Position numbers and translations under genes: made by a program | Source of the DNA: JAFGOG01 sp034429215 | GTDB lineage: Bacteria > Chloroflexota > Anaerolineae > JAAYZQ01 | Assembly (NCBI GenBank): GCA_034429215.1 | Contig: DAOUGI010000098.1 | Span: 21,260 to 85,259, forward strand | DNA length: 64,000 bases | Reading direction: 5' to 3' | The notes under the pieces: generated by a model | What the model was told of the DNA's origin: nothing | The model's database searches: none | The model's input: only the letters and a program-made list of their open reading frames with translations | Shown here: positions 17,546 through 26,699 of the stretch, piece after piece | How positions within the stretch are numbered: position 1 is the stretch's first letter | Layout: each line of letters opens with the position of its first letter

Positions 17546-17864
17546 CTTGTAACTCTCCTATGCGACGTCGGCATAGTGACCGTCGCAAGGGTATTGTAGC
17601 AGGAAATGGTTCAATTGTGCGTCAAGGGTACAGGTGAAGGGCTCAAAATCGGGTCAAGAGCAGAGTGGAGGCTATTGACGGTTTCTTGACTTGTTTGCCC
17701 CAATTATTGAACCCTTATTGATTCGATTTCGAGTATACTGTCCTGGGACGAACAGAGCCTGAGAGGCAAGTCCTAGATCTTGTAAACGAGAAGTGGGTCA
17801 TCGCCAGCCGGGTGCCTGCTGCCAGGCGCCCGGTCGGCATGTAAGACCGACTTGAGGAAATAGT
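17546..17864. promoter_or_regulatory. Divergent intergenic control region between kdp and the KimA-type gene
   Basis: This 319-bp gap serves both divergent potassium operons. For kdp (minus) a TACAAT -10 (17593-17598) has no good -35 at 17 nt, as expected for a KdpE-activated promoter; CTTGAC-type words recur upstream. For the plus-strand gene a TATACT -10 lies at 17734-17739, also with a poor -35. The segment 17743-17833 is strongly structured (separate entry). Confidence 0.55.
17743..17833 (+). ncRNA. Structured 5' leader of the KimA-type gene (unassigned, possible riboswitch)
   Basis: The leader can form two elements. The first is a 7-bp stem, CTGGGAC (17743-17749) with GTCCTAG (17770-17776), enclosing a small GCC-TGAGA-GGC hairpin (17757-17767). 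The second is an 11-bp GC-rich hairpin, CCGGGTGCCTG (17808-17818) with CAGGCGCCCGG (17823-17833), loop CTGC. A further GTCGG/CCGAC pairing is possible just before the start codon. KimA relatives are often under c-di-AMP riboswitches, but I could not find the conserved ydaO motif bases here. Confidence 0.4.
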
Positions 17865-19817
17865 ATGGCTACCATGACATTGGAACAAAAAGCCGGCACG
17901 GCGGTTATGCACGTGGAGGCCGATTACGCTCCGCCACGCTCGTGGCGCACCTGGCTGATCGGCCGGCCGCTGGCGACGGCCGACGCGCCCCACCAGACGA
18001 TCCGCAAGATCGTGGGCCTGGCGGTGTTTGCTTCGGATGCGCTTTCATCTACGGCGTATGCCACTCAGGAGATCCTGGTCGTCCTGGCTTTTGTGGGCAC
18101 ATCCGCGTTCGGCTATGCCTTCCCTATCTCGCTGGCCATCGTCGGGCTGCTGGCTATTCTCACTCTATCCTATGAGCAGACAATTCATGCCTATCCCGGC
18201 GGCGGGGGAGCCTATATCGTCGCCCGCGACAACCTGGGGGAGATGCCTGCCCAGACGGCCGGGGCGGCACTCTTGACCGACTATGTTCTGACTGTGGCAG
18301 TATCGATCTCGTCGGGTGTCGCCCAGATCACGTCGGCCTACCCCGCTCTGTACGAGTACCGGGTCTGGATCGCCGTCGGGTTCGTGGTGTTCGTCATGCT
18401 GATCAACCTCCGGGGCACCAAAGAATCGGGCGCGATCTTTGCCCTGCCCACCTACTTTTTCCTGGCGATGATGTTCCTGACAGTGGGTGTGGGCCTGGTG
18501 CGATATCTGGTCGGCTCGCTGGGCACCGTCGTCGATCCGCCATCCATGGAGCAGCTGCACGTTGCCCAGGGGGTCTCCTTGTTCCTGATCCTGCGTGCTT
18601 TTGCCAGCGGGACGACGGCTCTCACGGGCGTGGAGGCGATCTCGAACGGTATCCCCGCCTTCAAGGAGCCGCGCAGTCGCAACGCGGGCATCACATTAAT
18701 CTGGATGTCTGCCGTCCTGGGCGTGCTGTTCCTAGGGATCACATTGCTGGCCGGGCGGATCGGCGCTGTTCCCTCCGAAGCGGAAACGGTCATTTCCCAG
18801 TTGGCTCGGACCGCGTATGCCGGGCGCGGCATACTGTATCTGGCCATCATCTCGGCGACCACACTCATCCTGATCATGGCGGCGAACACGTCGTTCGCCG
18901 ACTTTCCACGGCTGAGTGCGCTGGCAGCTGGCGATGGTTTTTTGCCGCGCCAACTTACGTACCGGGGCAGCCGCCTGGTCTTCTCGCGGGGCATCATGGC
19001 GCTGGCTCTGATTGCCTGCCTGTTGATCATTGTCTTCCAGGCCAGCGTTACGGCGCTGATCCCCCTCTACGCCATCGGTGTGTTTCTGTCGTTCACGCTG
19101 TCGCAGTCTGGCATGGCCCGCCGCTGGTGCAAGATCGGTCACTTGGCCCCAGGCCAGGAGATCAAGGAGCGTGGCTCCACGCTGCGTTACGAGCCCGGTT
19201 GGCGGCTCAAGATGGTCATTAACGGCTTGGGCGCTATCTGCACGGCGGTGGTAACGCTTGTCTTTGCCGCCACCAAGTTCAGGGATGGAGCATGGATCGT
19301 CGTACTGCTGATGCCGGCGCTGGTGTTCATATTCTCCAGGATCCACCATCACTACCGAAATCTGGCAGCCGATCTGTCGCTCGACAACTATCAGCCGGAG
19401 CCGGGCATCGCTCCGCGCCACCGGGTGATCTTGCCGATCAGCGGTGTGCACCAGGGGACGCTGAAAGCGCTGCGCTACGCGCAGGCGTTGTCGAATGATG
19501 TCACGGCCGTCCACGTGTCGATGGATCAGGCCGAGTCGGACAAGGTCAAGGCCAAGTGGGAGATATGGGGTGACGGGGTCCGGCTAGTGATCCTGGATTC
19601 TCCCTACCGGCTGCTCATGGAGCCGCTGCTGGGGTACATCGAAAAACTGACCGCCGAGAGGCAGCCAAGTGAGCTGATCACCATCGTCGTACCACAGTTC
19701 GTGCCACGCCGGCGGTGGCATAACCTACTTCACACCCAGACCGCCCTGACGCTGAGACTGGCGCTCCTGTTCAAGCCGGGGATTACGGTGACAGACGTGC
19801 CCTATCACGTGCAGTGA
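17865..19817 (+). CDS. KimA-type potassium importer (APC superfamily)
   Basis: This 650-aa protein has about 12 membrane segments in residues 50-490 and a soluble C-terminal domain of about 150 aa. The N-terminal part contains ASDALSSTAYATQEILVVL and SYEQTIHAYPGGGGAYIVA, which closely resemble B. subtilis YdaO/KimA, a high-affinity K+/H+ symporter inhibited by c-di-AMP. Its place divergent to kdp and before a KdpE-like regulator supports a potassium role. A general amino-acid permease is the alternative. TTGAGGA precedes ATG 17865. Confidence 0.82.
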   Translation: MATMTLEQKAGTAVMHVEADYAPPRSWRTWLIGRPLATADAPHQTIRKIVGLAVFASDALSSTAYATQEILVVLAFVGTSAFGYAFPISLAIVGLLAILTLSYEQTIHAYPGGGGAYIVARDNLGEMPAQTAGAALLTDYVLTVAVSISSGVAQITSAYPALYEYRVWIAVGFVVFVMLINLRGTKESGAIFALPTYFFLAMMFLTVGVGLVRYLVGSLGTVVDPPSMEQLHVAQGVSLFLILRAFASGTTALTGVEAISNGIPAFKEPRSRNAGITLIWMSAVLGVLFLGITLLAGRIGAVPSEAETVISQLARTAYAGRGILYLAIISATTLILIMAANTSFADFPRLSALAAGDGFLPRQLTYRGSRLVFSRGIMALALIACLLIIVFQASVTALIPLYAIGVFLSFTLSQSGMARRWCKIGHLAPGQEIKERGSTLRYEPGWRLKMVINGLGAICTAVVTLVFAATKFRDGAWIVVLLMPALVFIFSRIHHHYRNLAADLSLDNYQPEPGIAPRHRVILPISGVHQGTLKALRYAQALSNDVTAVHVSMDQAESDKVKAKWEIWGDGVRLVILDSPYRLLMEPLLGYIEKLTAERQPSELITIVVPQFVPRRRWHNLLHTQTALTLRLALLFKPGITVTDVPYHVQ

Positions 19818-19853
19818 AAGGCTTGGGCTAGAAAACTGTAGGGTGAGGGACAG

Positions 19854-20561
19854 ATGGGTGCAGCAACCGGGGATGGAGTGCGTGTGCTGGTTGTCGACGA
19901 CGAACCGGCCATCCGGCGCTATCTGCGCATCTCGCTGATGGCTCATGGCCACACAGTGTTCGAGGCCGCTACAGGCCAAGACGCGGTGGCAACCGTCAGC
20001 GCGCAGCGGCCTGACCTGGTTATTCTGGATCTTGGCCTGCCGGATCTGAATGGCATTGAGGTCACGCGGCTGCTCAGAGAGTGGTCACAGATCCCGATCA
20101 TCATCGTATCTGTCAATGAGCAGGAAGCAGACAAGATCGCTGCGCTGGACGCCGGGGCGGACGACTATATAACCAAACCGTTCAGCCTTGGCGAGCTGTT
20201 GGCTCGGATGCGGGTGGCGATCCGCCGCGCTGGCCCCTTCAAGACGGAACCGGTATTTGCTGTAGGCGATCTGGCCGTCGATCTGGGCCGGCGGGCCGTG
20301 ATGGTTGCGGGACATAGAGTTGAGCTTACCCCAACCGAGTATGATCTGCTCCGGACGCTGGTGACACACGCTGGCAAGGTGCTTACCCATGGCCATCTGC
20401 TGCGCGAGGTATGGAACACCGACCAGAAACAGAACATGCATAACTTGCGGGTGAATGTCAGCAATCTGCGGCACAAGATCGAGCGGGATGCTGCGCGCCC
20501 CGAGTATATCCTCACCGAGCCTGGCGTGGGTTATCGCTTGCGCGTCGGTGCTTCATCGTAG
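19854..20561 (+). CDS. KdpE-like response regulator (second copy)
   Basis: This 235-aa OmpR-type regulator has a receiver (VVDDEPAIRRYLRIS, Asp59 in LVILDLGLPDLNG, TKPFS) and a DNA-binding domain ending VNVSNLRHKIERDAARPEYI. It is clearly paralogous to the KdpE at 9086. It follows the KimA-type gene by 36 nt with GTGAGGGA as Shine-Dalgarno, but no kinase gene is next to it. It may be phosphorylated by the same KdpD and couple the two K+ systems (inference). Confidence 0.88.
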   Translation: MGAATGDGVRVLVVDDEPAIRRYLRISLMAHGHTVFEAATGQDAVATVSAQRPDLVILDLGLPDLNGIEVTRLLREWSQIPIIIVSVNEQEADKIAALDAGADDYITKPFSLGELLARMRVAIRRAGPFKTEPVFAVGDLAVDLGRRAVMVAGHRVELTPTEYDLLRTLVTHAGKVLTHGHLLREVWNTDQKQNMHNLRVNVSNLRHKIERDAARPEYILTEPGVGYRLRVGASS

Positions 20562-20586
20562 TAACAACTTCAGTCGTTTCCTTACC

Positions 20587-20622
20587 GAAACCTTCAGCGC
20601 CCGAAACGGGGTGTGTGGTTTC
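20587..20622. terminator. Hairpin between convergent genes
   Basis: GAAACC (20587-20592) pairs with GGTTTC (20617-20622), enclosing a second stem around GAAA. It lies between the convergent regulator gene and oppF-like gene ends and may terminate both; no strong T-run is present. Confidence 0.4.
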
Positions 20623-20640
20623 AGATTCAATCTCCAGACA

Positions 20641-21624
20641 TCAGCCGGCCCGCAGGCACGCGGCCGCATGCCCGTCGCCCACAGTCACAAGAGGTGGATC
20701 TACCTGTGCGCAGCGGTCAAAGGCGACCGGGCAGCGTGGGCGGAAGCGGCAGCCCTGCGGCAGATCAATCGGGTTCGGGGGATCGCCCTGCAAGATGATA
20801 TGCTGGCGTCGCTGGCGGGGATTGGGCACTGGGATCACCGACAGGAGCGCCTGAGCATAGGGATGGACCGGGCCGCTCACCACCGCGTGGATGGGGCCGA
20901 TCTCGACGATCCGGCCCAGGTACATGACCGCCACGCGGTCGGCGAAATATCCGGCCGTGGCCAAGTCGTGAGTGATGAACAGTACCGAGATGCCCCGGCT
21001 ATCCCGCAGCTCGCCGAGCAGGTTCAAAATGTCGGCGCGAATGCTCACGTCGAGCATCGACACCGGCTCGTCGGCCAACAGGACCGTCGGATCGAGCACC
21101 AGGGCGCCGGCGATAACCACCCGCTGCCGCTGCCCGCCCGATAGCTCGTGCGGCCTGCGGTGGATATAGACTTCGGCCGGCTTGAGCCCGGCGTCCTCCA
21201 GCGCCCGGCGAACCCGTTCGAGCCGCTCCGCCTTGGTCCGCGCCAGGCGGTGCACCACCAGCGGCTCGGCCACGATATCGCCGATGCTCATTAGGGGGTT
21301 GAGTGATTCGTACGGATCCTGGAAGATCATCTGCATGTGGAGGCGCATGGTCTTCAGCTCCTGGCGCTTGAGCTGGGCTATGTTGCGCCCCTCAAAGACG
21401 ATCGATCCGGTGGTAGGCGCTTCCAGGCCCATCAGCGTTAGCGCCAGGGTGGACTTGCCGCAGCCGCTCTCGCCCACCAGTGCCAGCACGGCGCCCCGCC
21501 CCAGCTCAAAGCTGACGCCGTCGACGGCGTGGACGAATAGCTGAGGTGTGCGGCCGAGCCGGCTTTTCTTTACCAGGAACCACTTGCACAGGTCCTGGAC
21601 CTGGAGGATCGGCGTGGCGTTCAT
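20641..21624 (-). CDS. Peptide ABC transporter ATP-binding protein (OppF/DppF type)
   Basis: This 327-aa ATPase has Walker A GESGCGKSTLALTL, the signature LSGGQRQRVVIAGAL and Walker B VLLADEPVSMLDVS. The C-terminal oligopeptide extension includes CRFRPRCPVAFDRC with the usual cysteines of Opp/Dpp ATPases. It is the last gene of the operon 26294-20641 and overlaps the oppD-like gene by 4 nt. Confidence 0.93.
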   Translation of the reverse strand: MNATPILQVQDLCKWFLVKKSRLGRTPQLFVHAVDGVSFELGRGAVLALVGESGCGKSTLALTLMGLEAPTTGSIVFEGRNIAQLKRQELKTMRLHMQMIFQDPYESLNPLMSIGDIVAEPLVVHRLARTKAERLERVRRALEDAGLKPAEVYIHRRPHELSGGQRQRVVIAGALVLDPTVLLADEPVSMLDVSIRADILNLLGELRDSRGISVLFITHDLATAGYFADRVAVMYLGRIVEIGPIHAVVSGPVHPYAQALLSVIPVPNPRQRRQHIILQGDPPNPIDLPQGCRFRPRCPVAFDRCAQVDPPLVTVGDGHAAACLRAG

Positions 21625-22607
21625 TGTGGCTCCACCAGAAAACAGCTTGCGTAGTGAAACCGGCCGAACTGGGACACCCTGGGCTGCTCGACGTGACAGC
21701 GATCAAAGGCAGCCGGGCAGCGCGGCGCAAAGCGGCAGCCGGGCGGCAGGGCGTTCAGGCGCGGCGGGTAGCCGGGGATCGAGGTCAGCCTGTCCTTGGG
21801 CCGGGTCAAATCGGGAAAAGCGTCAAGCAACAGCCGGGTGTAGGGGTGCCGGGCAGCGTTAAAAAGTGTATCCACGTCGGCATACTCGGCGGCGATGCCG
21901 CCGTACATGACCAACACCGAATCGCACACCTCGGCCACTACCCCCAGGTCGTGGGTAACGACAATGATGGCCACGCCGATGCTCTGGCACAGCGTCTTGA
22001 GCAGCTCCAGGATCTGGGCCTGGACCATCACATCGAGCGCCGTGGTCGGCTCATCGGCTATGACCACCTGCGGAGTGCAGGCCAGCGCCATGGCGATCAT
22101 CGCCCGCTGGCGCATGCCCCCGGAATATTGGTGGGGGTACTGATCCTTGCGGCTGCGGCTGATGCCCACCATGTCGAGCAGCCGGCAGACCCTTTCGTCC
22201 ACGGCCGCCTTGCCGGTGTTGGACGCGTGTTGCACGTAGGCCTCGGCGATCTGGTCGCCCACCCGGTGCACCGGGTTCAGGGCGTTCATGGCCCCTTGAA
22301 AGATGATGGCGATCTCTTTCCAGCGCACGTCGGCCATTTCGCCTTCACTCAGCGCCAGCAGATCGCGGCCGCCAAAGAGAACCTCGCCGCTGACGATGCG
22401 GCCGGTGACGGGCAGCAGGCGCAGGATGCCGAGCATAGCCGTAGTTTTCCCGCAGCCGCTCTCGCCCACGACACCCAGGATCTCGCCTCCGCGCAGCGCA
22501 AAGCTGACCTTTTCCACGGCGTGCATGGCGCCCTGGTCGCGCGTCTCAAAGTCGATCGACAGGTCGCGCACCTCGAGCAGCAGCGGCGCGCTGTCAGAGC
22601 CGCTCAT
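21621..22607 (-). CDS. Peptide ABC transporter ATP-binding protein (OppD/DppD type)
   Basis: This 328-aa ATPase has Walker A GESGCGKTTAMLG, signature YSGGMRQRAMIAMAL, Walker B VVIADEPTTALDV, and the C-terminal GCRFAPRCPAAFDRC of the Opp/Dpp family. ATG 22607 follows GGAAGAGG and overlaps the permease stop (TGATG). The frame is open far upstream, but that part lies in the permease gene. Confidence 0.93.
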   Translation of the reverse strand: MSGSDSAPLLLEVRDLSIDFETRDQGAMHAVEKVSFALRGGEILGVVGESGCGKTTAMLGILRLLPVTGRIVSGEVLFGGRDLLALSEGEMADVRWKEIAIIFQGAMNALNPVHRVGDQIAEAYVQHASNTGKAAVDERVCRLLDMVGISRSRKDQYPHQYSGGMRQRAMIAMALACTPQVVIADEPTTALDVMVQAQILELLKTLCQSIGVAIIVVTHDLGVVAEVCDSVLVMYGGIAAEYADVDTLFNAARHPYTRLLLDAFPDLTRPKDRLTSIPGYPPRLNALPPGCRFAPRCPAAFDRCHVEQPRVSQFGRFHYASCFLVEPQ

Positions 22608-23554
22608 CACGCCTCTTCCTTGTCGGGCTCGACGGCGCCGGCTATGACCCGCCGTACCATCCTCTTCGCCACCGACAGGTGGTGCCACTCCAGCCGCGGG
22701 TTGAACACCTGCTCCAAGCCCTGGCCCAGCAGCGTCAAGCCCAGCACCACCCACACGATGGCAAAGCCGGGCGAGATGAGCACCCACCACGCCCCGGCGC
22801 TCATCCCTCCCCGGGTGAAGGCAAAGTTGAGCATCTGGCCCCAGCTCAGCGTGGTTGGGTCGCCGAGCCCGATGAACGCCAGCGAGCTTTCGTTCAGGAT
22901 GGCCAGGGAAATGACCAACACAGTATTGACCATCATCAACGGAAAGACAGACGGAAATATGTGGCGGCGGATGAGGTAGCCATCGCCGGCGCCGATCGAC
23001 CGGGCCCGCAGCACAAACTTGCGCTCCTTGACCGACAAAGTCTGCGAGCGGACCAGCCGGGCGGTGCCTGTCCAGCCCAGGATGCCGATCACGATGATGA
23101 TGTTCACCAGGCTGGGCTTGGTCAGGGCTACCAGAACCATGATCAAGGGCAAGTCAGGGATGACCAGGATGACGTCGGTAAAGCGCATCAGCAGATTTTC
23201 CACCCGCCCGCCGACGAACCCGGCTACCAGGCCGATGGCGCCGCCGATGACGAGGGAGATAAAGGCGGCGAAAAAACCGACCGTCAGCGACACGCGCGTG
23301 CCGTAGATGAGGTTCGACAGGACATCCTTACCGGCGTCGTCGGTGCCCAGCCAGTGCGCCGGGCTGGGCGCGGCATAGACGTCGTCAATCGTCACCCGCA
23401 CCGACTCTTTCGGATTATAGGGCGCCAGCAAGGGGGCAAACAGGGCGACAAATATGGTGAATAGGACCATGACCAGGCCGGCCACCGCCATCGGGTTGCG
23501 TTTTAGGCTCGGCCACAGCCCTCGCAGGCTGGTTGTGTGGGTCTCTTCGGCCAT
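22607..23554 (-). CDS. Peptide ABC transporter permease (OppC/DppC type)
   Basis: This 315-aa protein has an N-terminal membrane segment (MAVAGLVMVLFTIFVALFAP), then HWLGTDDAGKDVLSNLIYGT typical of DppC, and five further segments including the ATPase-coupling region around RSQTLSVKERKFVLRARSIG. It pairs with the OppB-type permease encoded next upstream. Confidence 0.93.
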   Translation of the reverse strand: MAEETHTTSLRGLWPSLKRNPMAVAGLVMVLFTIFVALFAPLLAPYNPKESVRVTIDDVYAAPSPAHWLGTDDAGKDVLSNLIYGTRVSLTVGFFAAFISLVIGGAIGLVAGFVGGRVENLLMRFTDVILVIPDLPLIMVLVALTKPSLVNIIIVIGILGWTGTARLVRSQTLSVKERKFVLRARSIGAGDGYLIRRHIFPSVFPLMMVNTVLVISLAILNESSLAFIGLGDPTTLSWGQMLNFAFTRGGMSAGAWWVLISPGFAIVWVVLGLTLLGQGLEQVFNPRLEWHHLSVAKRMVRRVIAGAVEPDKEEA

Positions 23555-23557
23555 GAC

Positions 23558-24589
23558 CTACCCTGCCTTGATCCGCGGGTCGAGAACAGAGTAGAGCAGT
23601 TCGGCGATCAGATTAGCGAGCACCACGCTGAGGGCCAAGAGCAGGAACAGGCCCTGCAGCATCGGATAGTCGCGCCGGTTGAGAGCCTCGTAGACCGCCA
23701 GCCCCAGGCCGGGCCATGAAAAGACCGTCTCGATAAAGATCGCCCCGCTGACGATAAAGCCCAGATTGAGGGCGATGATGGTGACCATCGGCAGCAGGGC
23801 GTTTGGCAGAGCGTGGGCCCTGAGGATGCGGGAGGTTTTCAGCCCTTTGGCCTTGGCCGTCAGGGTATAGTCCTCGGCCAGCACCTCGAGCACCGCGCTG
23901 CGCATGTACAGCATGTACTCGCCCATGTAGACGATGGTAAAGGTGATCGTAGGCAGGATCATGTGCCGCACCACGTCGACCACCTGCTCTCCCGTCGTGG
24001 CAAAGGTCGCGCCGGCGGTCATCTTGCCGCCGATCGGCAGGCCGAGCTTGCTGCTGCCCCAGAACAGCAGCAGGATCCCCAGCCAGAAGGTAGGCACGCT
24101 CCAGGCCACCAGGCTGCCGACCAGCGCCGCATAGTCGATGGCCGTGTGCGCTTTCCAGGCAGCCAGCAAGCCCAAGGTCATGCCCAGCACGATCGACAGG
24201 ATCTGCGCCGGCCCGGTGAGAAGCACCGTATTCCACAACCGCTCGGCTATCATATCGACCACCGGGCGGTTGGTGTGGTAGCTAAAGCCCAGCTCTCCGC
24301 GAAAGAGGTTGCGGATGTAGATAAAGAACTGGGTGTCGAGCGGGTTGACGGCGCACTTGCCCAGGCGCAGGGGGTTGAGACTTTCGAAACAGTTGATCAC
24401 CGGCTTGTCCAGCCCGAACCGCACCCGGATCGCCTCCTGCGCCTGGACGGTCATGCGCGGATCGCGGATGCCGGCTCGGGCTGGATCACCCGGCAGAATC
24501 CTGAACAGGAAAAAGTTCAGGACGATGACAAAAAGCACCGTGAGACAAGCCCAGGCGACCTTGTTCAGGAGGTAGCGGTAGCCCCTCAA
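23558..24589 (-). CDS. Peptide ABC transporter permease (OppB/DppB type)
   Basis: This 343-aa permease begins (from TTG 24589) RGYRYLLNKVAWACLTVLFV and has LNFFLFRILPGDPAR, the classic OppB/DppB N-terminus, and five more membrane segments. Family lengths are about 310-340 aa, so the TTG start with GGGAGG 5 nt upstream fits; the open frame continues to 24832 inside the binding-protein gene, antisense-like in composition and rejected. An insert around residues 85-115 (VINCFESLNPLRLGKCAVNP) lengthens the first periplasmic loop. Confidence 0.9.
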   Translation of the reverse strand: MRGYRYLLNKVAWACLTVLFVIVLNFFLFRILPGDPARAGIRDPRMTVQAQEAIRVRFGLDKPVINCFESLNPLRLGKCAVNPLDTQFFIYIRNLFRGELGFSYHTNRPVVDMIAERLWNTVLLTGPAQILSIVLGMTLGLLAAWKAHTAIDYAALVGSLVAWSVPTFWLGILLLFWGSSKLGLPIGGKMTAGATFATTGEQVVDVVRHMILPTITFTIVYMGEYMLYMRSAVLEVLAEDYTLTAKAKGLKTSRILRAHALPNALLPMVTIIALNLGFIVSGAIFIETVFSWPGLGLAVYEALNRRDYPMLQGLFLLLALSVVLANLIAELLYSVLDPRIKAG

Positions 24590-24602
24590 CTGTGCCTCCC
24601 GG

Positions 24603-26294
24603 CTATTTGACCGGCTCGACGACCACCAGCGAGGTCGGGTCTTCCAGTGCCACCTTGGGCTGGTCGATGATCCAGCCGGTGAACCGGTCGGTCCGGTAGG
24701 CCTCCGCCGCATCCTCGTAGTAGGGGATGATATAGACGACCTCGTCGAAGACGATCCTTTGCATCTCCCAGATGATCTCCTGGCGCTTGGTCTTGTCCAG
24801 CGTCGTGCCCTGCTCCACGAACAGCGCGTCAAACTCCGGGTTAGAGTAGCCGGTTTCGCTGCTGCCGGTGGGGATCTGCTCAGTGGTCAGCGTGCCCAGC
24901 AGGAAGGCCGGATCGGGGTCAGAGCCCCAACCCCAGATGATGACGTCAAAGTCAAAGTTAGGGCAGCAGACCGCAGTCAGCGCGTCGGGATCAAAGGCCT
25001 GTGGTTGGACTTTGACGCCGGCCTGCGCCCAGGTCTCGGCCAGCATCTCGGCGATGCGCGGCGCAGCTTCGATGTCGCTGGGCCAGTAGAGGCGAAACAG
25101 CAGGGGGTTGGAGCCGTCGGGCATCTGCCGGACGCCGTCGCCGTCGGTGTCGGCGTAGCCGGCCTCGTCGAGGACGCGGTTGGCCTCGGCGATGTCAAAG
25201 GCATAATCCTCGATCGAGCTGTTGTACCACATCCCCAAACCGTTGGCGACCAGTGTCCGGCCAGGCGTGCCCAGGCCCAGCAACGCGACGTCGATGATCT
25301 TTTGCTTGTCGGTGGCGTGGGCCAAAGCCAGGCGGACGTTGCGGTCCCGCAGGGCCGGGTGCCCGGTGCAGGCGGCGTCGGGCGGGCAGTTTTCCGGCTC
25401 TAGCTGGTTAAAGATGACGTCGCGGATACTGGGCGACAGGGGAGCGCCGGTGACCAGCTTGACATTCTCGGCGGTGCGCAACGACGGGATGGCCGTCTTG
25501 GGCATCTCGGTGATCATGTCCACCTGGCCGGTGCGGATCGCCTGAACCAGCGCGTCCTGGTTCTCAAAGGTCTGAAAGACGATTTCGTCGATCTTGGGCG
25601 GGGTCAGATAGTGCTCCTTGTTCGCCGCCAGGCGAACATACTCATTCTGCTTGTACTCGACCATCTTGAACGGCCCCGAGCCGATCATCGCCTCGTTCTC
25701 AAACTCGACCGCTGCCGTGGCGTCTGTGTACTGGGACCAGATGTGCTCGGGCAGCACGTATAGGTAGATGAGCTGGCTTTCCATGTTGGGGATGGCTTGC
25801 ATCAGCTTGATGACCACGGTGCTGTCGTCGGGCGCCTCGACGCTCTCAAAGTAGACGGTATAGACCGACAGGTAGGGGAAATCCTCGTGAGCCTGGTAAT
25901 AGTTGTAGGTGAAAGCGATGTCTTGAGCGGTGAGTGGCTCGCCGTCATGGAACTTGATCCCCGGCCGGATGTGGAATGTCCAGACCAGGCCGTCCTCCGA
26001 GACGTCGACGCTGTCGGCCAGCTCGAGGGTGTAGGTGCTGCCGTCCAACTGCAACTGGTACATGCAGTCGTACACCAGCTCGAACAGTGTGTAGGCTTCG
26101 GTCAGAACGGCTGTTCCGGGATTGAGGGTGTCAGGGCTGCCCCCCCAACCGACACGCAGCACGGCAGGCTCTGGCGCCGCCGCGGTCGGCTCCGCCGTCG
26201 CGGCCGCCGGCGCTTGTGGGGTGGTGCCGCCGCAGGCAGCGACCACCAGGACGAGTACCACCATCAGGGATACAGACCATCTTTGTGTAGACAC
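24603..26294 (-). CDS. Peptide/solute-binding lipoprotein (SBP family 5)
   Basis: This 563-aa protein starts with a lipoprotein signal peptide (SLMVVLVLVVAACGG, lipobox VAAC), followed by an Ala/Pro/Thr-rich linker and the SBP_bac_5 body (LADSVDVSEDGLVWTFHIRP, IKFHDGEPLTAQDIAFTY). It captures peptides or other solutes for the permeases downstream. The start is GTG 26294 with AAGGAGAAAGG upstream. It is the first gene of a five-gene operon in the order A-B-C-D-F. Confidence 0.93.
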   Translation of the reverse strand: MSTQRWSVSLMVVLVLVVAACGGTTPQAPAAATAEPTAAAPEPAVLRVGWGGSPDTLNPGTAVLTEAYTLFELVYDCMYQLQLDGSTYTLELADSVDVSEDGLVWTFHIRPGIKFHDGEPLTAQDIAFTYNYYQAHEDFPYLSVYTVYFESVEAPDDSTVVIKLMQAIPNMESQLIYLYVLPEHIWSQYTDATAAVEFENEAMIGSGPFKMVEYKQNEYVRLAANKEHYLTPPKIDEIVFQTFENQDALVQAIRTGQVDMITEMPKTAIPSLRTAENVKLVTGAPLSPSIRDVIFNQLEPENCPPDAACTGHPALRDRNVRLALAHATDKQKIIDVALLGLGTPGRTLVANGLGMWYNSSIEDYAFDIAEANRVLDEAGYADTDGDGVRQMPDGSNPLLFRLYWPSDIEAAPRIAEMLAETWAQAGVKVQPQAFDPDALTAVCCPNFDFDVIIWGWGSDPDPAFLLGTLTTEQIPTGSSETGYSNPEFDALFVEQGTTLDKTKRQEIIWEMQRIVFDEVVYIIPYYEDAAEAYRTDRFTGWIIDQPKVALEDPTSLVVVEPVK

Positions 26295-26559
26295 GGGACC
26301 TTTCTCCTTTCCTTGACCTGGCCGATCCAGCGGGTCAGGTTCGATCGGCGCGCCGCGCCGTTTTCACTGCGGCGAAAGCGCTGCAACCACCTGAACGGGC
26401 AAGCCATATGAGAGGGAAAGACATTGGACGCAGGACGAAACCATGGGGCTCGCGCCGCGGCACGCCGCGGCGGTCAAATACGCTGTTGAGGACAGGATGG
26501 AAGAAAAGCATCTCCCTCGGCCTATGCCTGCTGCACAGCAAACGGGCTTGATGGTAGCC

Positions 26560-26587
26560 AGTATAACATGAATTCCCCCCCTGTCAA
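26560..26587 (-). promoter_or_regulatory. Sigma70 promoter of the peptide transporter operon
   Basis: Minus strand TTGACA (26582-26587), 16-nt spacer, TATACT (26560-26565). Transcription would begin near 26553, giving a 5' leader of about 255 nt before the binding-protein gene. Within that leader, near 26310-26345, an imperfect ACCTG/CAGGT hairpin lies just ahead of the Shine-Dalgarno. I see no other gene in 26295-26699. Confidence 0.7.
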
Positions 26588-26643
26588 GTGCCGGTGATTG
26601 CGCCTTTTGGGGCACCCTCTCCTTCGCCCTTTTCCTTGTCAGG

Positions 26644-26672
26644 TTGACCGGCAGACCAGAGCATAGTATAAT
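26644..26672 (+). promoter_or_regulatory. Sigma70 promoter of the DUF4476-like gene
   Basis: TTGACC (26644-26649), 17-nt spacer, TATAAT (26667-26672). Start near 26679; AGGAGG Shine-Dalgarno at 26686-26691, ATG at 26700. Confidence 0.8.
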
Positions 26673-26699
26673 GGACTGAACCATTAGGAGGAAGCCACA

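Noticed and set aside
17743..17864. c-di-AMP (ydaO) riboswitch before the KimA-type gene
   Set aside because: I could not place the conserved GAAUCC and GGAGGAACC-type segments; only generic stems are visible.
26305..26560. TPP riboswitch in the peptide transporter leader
   Set aside because: A GAACCTGA word on the minus strand resembles part of the THI box, but the CUGAGA element and the rest of the core are missing.
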